Shown: positions 60,449 through 64,000 of the stretch, piece after piece
Layout: each line of letters begins with the position of its first letter
Numbering within the stretch: the stretch's first letter is position 1
From: Paenibacillus sp. HB172176
GTDB lineage: Bacteria; Bacillota; Bacilli; Paenibacillales; Paenibacillaceae
DNA length: 64,000 nt
Assembly: GCF_011947265.1 (NCBI RefSeq)
Contig: NZ_JAATHD010000026.1
Span: 22,172-86,171 of the forward strand
Reading direction: 5' to 3'
Notes under the pieces: generated by a model
Database searches by the model: none
Told to the model about the DNA's origin: nothing
What the model saw: only the letters and a program-made list of their open reading frames with translations
Program-made: the position numbers and the translations under genes

Positions 60449-61597
60449 TTACCACTCCGCCACGGAGCCGTCCGAATGACGCCAGATCGGATTTCTCCAG
60501 CGGTGACCTGTCTCAGCCATCTTCCTGACGTACTCCTCATTGATCTCAATGCCGAGACCGGGACCTTGCGGAATCGTTACATGGCCGTCCCGATAAGCGA
60601 ATACGGAAGCATCCACAATATAGTCAAGCAAGTCATTGCCTTGATTATAATGAATGCCGAGGCTTTGCTCTTGTATAACGGCATTATACGACGTTGCGTC
60701 CACTTGCAGACAGGCTGCCAGAGCGATCGGACCTAGCGGGCAATGCGGAGCCAGCGCCACGTCGTAGGCCTCCGCCATGGAAGCGATTTTCTTGCATTCC
60801 GTGATGCCGCCCGCATGCGAGAGATCCGGTTGGATAATATCCGCATAGCCCTCCTGCAGCAGCGTCTTGAAATCCCAGCGCGAGAACATCCGCTCACCCA
60901 TCGCGATCGGCGTTGCGGTATGCGCCGCAATATCCCTAAGCGCCTCAATATGCTCCGACAGCACCGGCTCCTCGATAAACATCAGACGGTAGGGCTCAAG
61001 CTCCTTGGCCAGTACCTTCGCCATTGGCTTATGGACCCGTCCGTGGAAGTCGATGCCGATCCCGAAATGGGAGCCGCAAGCTTCGCGAACCGCTGCGACA
61101 CGCTCGAGCACGCTGTCGATTTTTTCGTAGGAATCGATATATTGCAATTCCTCGGTCGCGTTCATCTTGACAGCGGCAAATCCCGCTTCCTTCTTGCTAA
61201 GCGCATCCATGCCGACATCGCTCGGTCGATCGCCGCCTACCCAGGAATAGATCTTCATCGAATCCCGGCAAGCTCCTCCAAGTAATTGATAGATTGGCGC
61301 GTTATAATATTTGCCTTTAATATCCCACAACGCTTGATCGATGCCCGAGATGGCGCTCATCAAGATGGGGCCTCCGCGATAGAAGCTGGCCCTGTACATG
61401 ACTTGCCAATGATCCTCGATGCGCAACGGATCCTTGCCGATCAAGTTATCCATCAACTCCGAAACAGCGGTTCTCACCGTCTCGGCTTTTCCCTCCACGA
61501 CGGGCTCACCCCATCCGACAATGCCTTCATCCGTTACAATTTTCAAGAACAACCAACGAGGCGGCACGATAAAGGTCTCAAAGCTTGCAATCTTCAA
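60449..61597 (-). CDS. dgoD: D-galactonate dehydratase
   Basis: This enolase-superfamily enzyme of 382 residues converts D-galactonate to 2-dehydro-3-deoxy-D-galactonate in the De Ley-Doudoroff route. Active-site residues fall at the same numbers as in E. coli DgoD: Asp183 and His185 in GIDFHGRVH, Glu209 in FIEEPVL, Glu235 in GERMFSR, His285 in LAPHCPLG. Stretches such as FYRGGPILMSAI and IEINEEYVRKMAE also match. TTG 61597 (GGGAGAG 7-8 nt upstream) gives exactly the family length. A cre-like site overlaps the promoter. The galactanase gene on the other side supplies galactose-type substrates; KDPGal kinase and aldolase genes are not in the window. Confidence 0.94.
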   Translation of the reverse strand: MKIASFETFIVPPRWLFLKIVTDEGIVGWGEPVVEGKAETVRTAVSELMDNLIGKDPLRIEDHWQVMYRASFYRGGPILMSAISGIDQALWDIKGKYYNAPIYQLLGGACRDSMKIYSWVGGDRPSDVGMDALSKKEAGFAAVKMNATEELQYIDSYEKIDSVLERVAAVREACGSHFGIGIDFHGRVHKPMAKVLAKELEPYRLMFIEEPVLSEHIEALRDIAAHTATPIAMGERMFSRWDFKTLLQEGYADIIQPDLSHAGGITECKKIASMAEAYDVALAPHCPLGPIALAACLQVDATSYNAVIQEQSLGIHYNQGNDLLDYIVDASVFAYRDGHVTIPQGPGLGIEINEEYVRKMAETGHRWRNPIWRHSDGSVAEW

Positions 61598-61688
61598 TAG
61601 CCTTCTCTCCCTTGTCTTTTCTTTGACTTGCTCCCGACATCTATTGCGAGAATACACACGTCTATAGTATAATTCTTTTTAAGAAATG

Positions 61689-61702
61689 AGGAAACGCTTT
61701 CT
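61689..61702. promoter_or_regulatory. cre-like site at the dgoD promoter
   Basis: AGGAAACGCTTTCT matches seven of nine fixed cre positions. On the minus strand it overlaps a TTTCCT/TATACT promoter (17-bp spacing) about 60-110 bp upstream of the dgoD start, a typical position for CcpA repression. Confidence 0.5.
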
Positions 61703-61726
61703 AGGAAACATTTGCTTGATGAATGT

Positions 61727-61800
61727 CGGGGTATGGCGCAGCCTGGTAGCGCGCACCCTTGGGGTGGGTGAGGTCGCTGGTTCGAATCCAGTTACTCCGA
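61727..61800 (+). tRNA. tRNA-Pro (anticodon GGG)
   Basis: A 74-nt cloverleaf starts CGGGGTA and ends TACTCCG plus discriminator A. The D stem is GCGC/GCGC, the anticodon stem CACCC/GGGTG with loop TTGGGGT (anticodon GGG), and the T stem GCTGG/CCAGT around TTCGAAT. CCA is not encoded. TTTTT follows directly. It sits alone, not in an rRNA cluster. The downstream DNA changes to AT-rich composition, which makes this a candidate integration site. Confidence 0.96.
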
Positions 61801-61884
61801 TTTTTCTTATCAAAGTTAGTTTTACGGCGCTTTTGAACTGATAAAAAGTTTTAGAGTCTATGCTGGAAACTTTTTCATTGAGCG

Positions 61885-61934
61885 AGACCCTTACACACAT
61901 GGAACTAACCTTCATGTGAGGAGTGGTCTTTTTG
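61885..61934 (+). terminator. Terminator hairpin in the tRNA downstream region
   Basis: AGACC (61885-61889) with GGTCT (61925-61929), plus inner stem CACATG/CATGTG, is followed by TTTTT on the plus strand. It probably ends transcription that passes the tRNA. Confidence 0.7.
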
Positions 61935-62245
61935 TTGTTGAAATGGAGCATTAAAATGTTGATGGATCATCGAAAATTGGGCAATCTGTCTAAACACACT
62001 ATTCATAGATATACACGAACAATTGCTGAACTCCACCAGTTTTGCGTTTCACAGGAAATTCTAAACGTTTAGGAAGTTGCCAATATTCAGATAAAACAAT
62101 ATTTGCAGCACTGTCAAACTGCTTTGAAATACACTTTCTTGTTAGACGCTTACCTTTAGTGTCTTCCATCCGAGGAAGGTAGCTGCCTCATCTTTCGTTC
62201 AAGCTAATCGATTCTATTCTGCAGTCACTCCGCTGAATTGGGTAA

Positions 62246-62270
62246 AGAAAAACCGCCGTTGATGGCGGTT
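62246..62270 (-). terminator. Terminator of the lipoprotein gene
   Basis: AACCGCC and GGCGGTT pair over 7 bp around GTTGAT (62251-62270); five T residues follow on the minus strand. Confidence 0.85.
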
Positions 62271-62292
62271 GTGAAGTTAATTGAAATTAATC

Positions 62293-62730
62293 TCATTCAT
62301 TTAATTTACTAATATAGTCTTCGATCATTGTCATATATTTTACCCTATCTTTTTTATACTCTGTTTTAATTGTTTCCATTTTCCCTTTGAATTCTTTCTC
62401 ATTAATTTCATTTTTTAATAAGGATAATTTAGCTTTTGCTATATCTCTATCCAGAACCAGGAATCCAAATGTAAGTAAAGCCAATTCGACTTTTGCCTGT
62501 GCAGAGACATCACTATCAAGTTCCACTTTACGGCTATCTATTCCTTGAAGTATTAGCTTGTCGTAATAATTTATATTTTGGACAAGTTCCTTTAAATATT
62601 TCGCATCTTGCTTATCACCTAATTGATCAATTTTAGAATTTAATTCAACCAATTTATCTTTCTCACCACAAGCATTTAATATTAGAGAGAAAATAAGTAT
62701 CAAAATTAAAATAGATGATTTTTTGCTCAT
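62293..62730 (-). CDS. Hypothetical lipoprotein
   Basis: This 145-residue protein has a lipoprotein signal (MSKKSSILILILIFSLILNAC, lipid Cys near residue 21) and a helical, Lys/Glu/Asp-rich mature domain with probable coiled coils (GEKDKLVELNSKIDQLGDKQ; NEKEFKGKMETIKTEYKKDR). I do not recognise the family. It overlaps the upstream membrane protein gene by 4 bp (ATGA), so the two are translationally coupled and likely act together at the membrane. AT-rich codon use differs from the rest of the window, consistent with acquired DNA. Confidence 0.75.
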   Translation of the reverse strand: MSKKSSILILILIFSLILNACGEKDKLVELNSKIDQLGDKQDAKYLKELVQNINYYDKLILQGIDSRKVELDSDVSAQAKVELALLTFGFLVLDRDIAKAKLSLLKNEINEKEFKGKMETIKTEYKKDRVKYMTMIEDYISKLNE

Positions 62731-63011
62731 GACTCCACCTGCTCAACTTTAAAATTTACATTAATTTTAGAGTAAATCAATAATGAAGATGCGATAATTG
62801 AACTTATTACTCCTGTCATTATAAATCCTAATCCTCGCACTCCAATAATAATATAATTATAGGCATCTCCACCTACTACATGACCAAAAGTGCTCCCATC
62901 ATTAAAAATATCATCTGGATCATAATCTCCATAAGTAAACATTACAATAAAACCTGTTACTACTAGTACTGCAGAAGCAACATAGAAAGTCACACTTAAA
63001 TTTCTTAGCAT
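62727..63011 (-). CDS. Hypothetical two-helix membrane protein
   Basis: This 94-residue protein has two predicted membrane helices (about 8-28, FYVASAVLVVTGFIVMF; and about 62-82, GLGFIMTGVISSIIASSLLI) separated by an acidic loop with DYDPDDIFNDGSTFG. ATG 63011 follows AGGGGGA at 8 nt; the frame is open upstream without support. It overlaps the following lipoprotein gene by 4 bp. The pair is unrecognised. Low GC content suggests horizontal origin next to the tRNA-Pro gene. Confidence 0.65.
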   Translation of the reverse strand: MLRNLSVTFYVASAVLVVTGFIVMFTYGDYDPDDIFNDGSTFGHVVGGDAYNYIIIGVRGLGFIMTGVISSIIASSLLIYSKINVNFKVEQVES

Positions 63012-63340
63012 CTCAACATTCCCCCTATTCAAATTGTCATTTGCTATGTTAGCACAAATGTCGAAATAGGTATGTCGAACTATGTCGGAACGAGAAAAAT
63101 ATTTGTTCAGTGGTCTCATTGTCCTATTTACACGATTTTTCAATTTTTATTTTTAATGTGAAAGCCAGCTTACTAAAAATTAAAGAAGCCCCCTTCCAGA
63201 AGGATGGGGGCTCGATCATTAAGAGGAAATAATGTGATATAATCAGCAACACAAGCTTTTATAGAGTTGATCAGGCTCTATATTATAAGATGGCGACATT
63301 TGTACTTTTAATCGAATCCTTTAACTTTCCTTCAAGCTCC
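63012..63340. other. Intergenic region between membrane protein gene and broken sensor
   Basis: No gene is recognised in these ~330 bp. A stable hairpin at 63187-63212 (AGCCCCC/GGGGGCT with an inner CCTTC/GAAGG stem) is the only clear structure, perhaps the terminator of the sensor gene remnant or of a neighbour. Confidence 0.5.
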
Positions 63341-63757
63341 TTAGCCAGGCCTGGCAAGCATATCCTCAATAAATGCTTTATCGCCAAAATCGTCAATCGT
63401 AAACATGCCTTTTAGCGTTAAAATCATTCCGTCATCTGCTCGATAGAAATAAATCGAATCAATTAATGATTCATTCTGTCCCAGGTCTCGAATGAATTCT
63501 GAAGGCTCGAAAACTGATTTATACGTGTTGTCACGCTGACTTCTGTCGAAAAAATTGGAAATTTCCGGGGAGCTCTGAATCTCCTTAATGATATAAAAAT
63601 CAATTGCTCTAAGAGCGTTATCGATGGTAGCTGCTGCTTGTTGCACGGATACTTCATTGGACCTCACGACTGCTTCCCGATTCATTTCGCTAATGGCCAT
63701 GAAAGCAATTAGAACAATAACCGAAGTCGTAATGAAAAAGATCGGCACATAACTATA
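63341..63757 (-). pseudogene. Fragment of a cache-domain sensor protein, interrupted by an IS element
   Basis: The frame encodes SYVPIFFITTSVIVLIAFMA (a transmembrane helix) followed by an extracellular dCache-type domain (NREAVVRSNEVSVQQAAATI, FYRADDGMILTLKGMFTIDD). This is the N-terminal part of a Paenibacillus-style sensor that normally continues into HAMP/histidine kinase or an AraC-type HTH. The 5' end is cut by the IS630-like element at ~63752, and the 3' end stops early at 63341 (MLARPG), after which the usual domain does not continue. It is therefore a broken, non-functional copy with its intact parts missing. Confidence 0.75.
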
Positions 63758-64000
63758 TAAGTTGAACTAAAGTATTAGAAAACTATGGTAAGGAAATTGC
63801 GACCTGCTTGTCGAATAAGTAAGGAAACTTATTCGGACAGGTTGGGATACAGATGGAACAGAACAAATCGTTAGAAGAAGTTACACAAGCCATGAAGCAA
63901 GAAAAAAAACGCCGCATGTATGAACGTTATCAAACCGTGTACTTACATCTCAAAGGGAAGCTTGTCACGGAGATTGCACAGACTCTGAATCGCAGCAAGG
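63750..64000 (+). mobile_element. IS630 family insertion sequence (left end, partial)
   Basis: An insertion sequence begins near 63752-63756, inside the sensor gene, probably at a TA target dinucleotide as typical of the IS630/Tc1-mariner group. Its transposase gene starts at 63853 and runs off the right edge. Only the left end is visible, so the terminal inverted repeats and target duplication cannot be verified. Confidence 0.65.
63853..64000 (+). CDS. IS630-type transposase (N-terminal part)
   Basis: The visible 49 residues read MEQNKSLEEVTQAMKQEKKR and RMYERYQTVYLHLKGKLVTE, followed by an HTH-like IAQTLNRSK, the N-terminal DNA-binding domain of IS630-like transposases. The catalytic DDE domain would lie beyond the right edge. 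The gene is complete at its 5' end and open through the window end. Confidence 0.75.
   Translation, partial: MEQNKSLEEVTQAMKQEKKRRMYERYQTVYLHLKGKLVTEIAQTLNRSK

Larger units (their letters stand above)
61801..62292. other. AT-rich spacer downstream of the tRNA with no clear gene
   Basis: This ~490-bp stretch carries one strong plus-strand terminator and one minus-strand terminator. A minus-strand frame at 61999-62169 (56 codons, starting MEDTKGKRLTRK) lacks a ribosome site and is not recognised; it may be the remnant of a larger gene. Base composition resembles the next genes rather than the tRNA side. Confidence 0.5.

Noticed and set aside
61679..61951. A 90-codon minus-strand frame reading GVTGFEPATSPTPRVRATRL.
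   Set aside because: This is the well-known spurious antisense translation of a tRNA gene.
61999..62169. A 56-codon minus-strand frame (MEDTKGKRLTRK).
   Set aside because: No ribosome site is seen and no family is recognised. It is mentioned only within the spacer entry.

Overview
The window looks like chromosome from a Paenibacillus-like member of the Bacillales. This is inferred from strong AAGGAGG-type ribosome binding sites with frequent TTG and GTG starts, CcpA (cre)-like sites, a perfect CIRCE element, the bacillithiol pair yojF-bshB2, many AraC-type sugar regulators, and glycan-degrading enzymes with carbohydrate-binding modules. Most of it reads as moderately GC-rich. The last ~2 kb, right of a tRNA-Pro gene, is clearly AT-rich and looks acquired.

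Layout. 1-2 kb: a sugar ABC solute-binding lipoprotein (cut by the left edge) diverges from an AraC regulator across a region with a cre-like site and four AACGTT-centred palindromes. 2-8 kb: DUF2277, then a four-gene ABC export operon (ATPase, lipoprotein adaptor, large FtsX-type permease, second ATPase). 8-18 kb: AEC and EamA transporters, an AraC regulator divergent from a GH42 beta-galactosidase, an oxidoreductase, a His-rich zinc/cadmium CDF exporter with an ArsR-type operator, an MBL-fold hydrolase and a ROK regulator. 18-24 kb: an SmtB/CadC-like metal sensor, a possible 54-aa protein, rocA, DUF6509, ppaC, an SGNH hydrolase, a TauE/SafE permease and its divergent LysR regulator. 25-35 kb: a sugar-acid or cyclitol operon (two isomerase/epimerases, a Gfo/Idh dehydrogenase, divergent AraC), thrC, DUF72, a thioredoxin-like protein, an LLM oxidoreductase, a zinc alcohol dehydrogenase and a DinB-like protein. 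35-39 kb: a SWIM-SNF2 helicase followed by eleven 51-bp repeats, each carrying a perfect or near-perfect hairpin. 39-47 kb: a YtrA-type GntR-ABC operon divergent from a MalT-like LuxR regulator, then a HAD hydrolase and an ECF-like sigma factor. 47-51 kb: clpP, a G-rich 12-mer tandem repeat, and htpG under CIRCE control. 51-58 kb: a TPP enzyme, a GAF-PAS-GGDEF-EAL protein with a terminator hairpin in its leader, a 7TM-PAS-GGDEF cyclase, bshB2 and yojF. 58-62 kb: a secreted GH43_24-like galactanase and dgoD. 61.7-64 kb: tRNA-Pro(GGG), two small AT-rich genes (lipoprotein and membrane protein), and a cache-type sensor fragment broken by an IS630-like element.

Functional threads. Galactan and galactose use is spread over the window: GH43_24-like exo-galactanase, GH42 beta-galactosidase, the Gfo/Idh enzymes and D-galactonate dehydratase. 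Cyclic-di-GMP turnover is represented by two adjacent divergent enzymes, and metal efflux by the CDF/ArsR pair. The least explained features are the tandem repeats with a shared 51-bp period at 17.9, 33.1 and 38.5 kb, and the leader terminator of the GGDEF-EAL gene.
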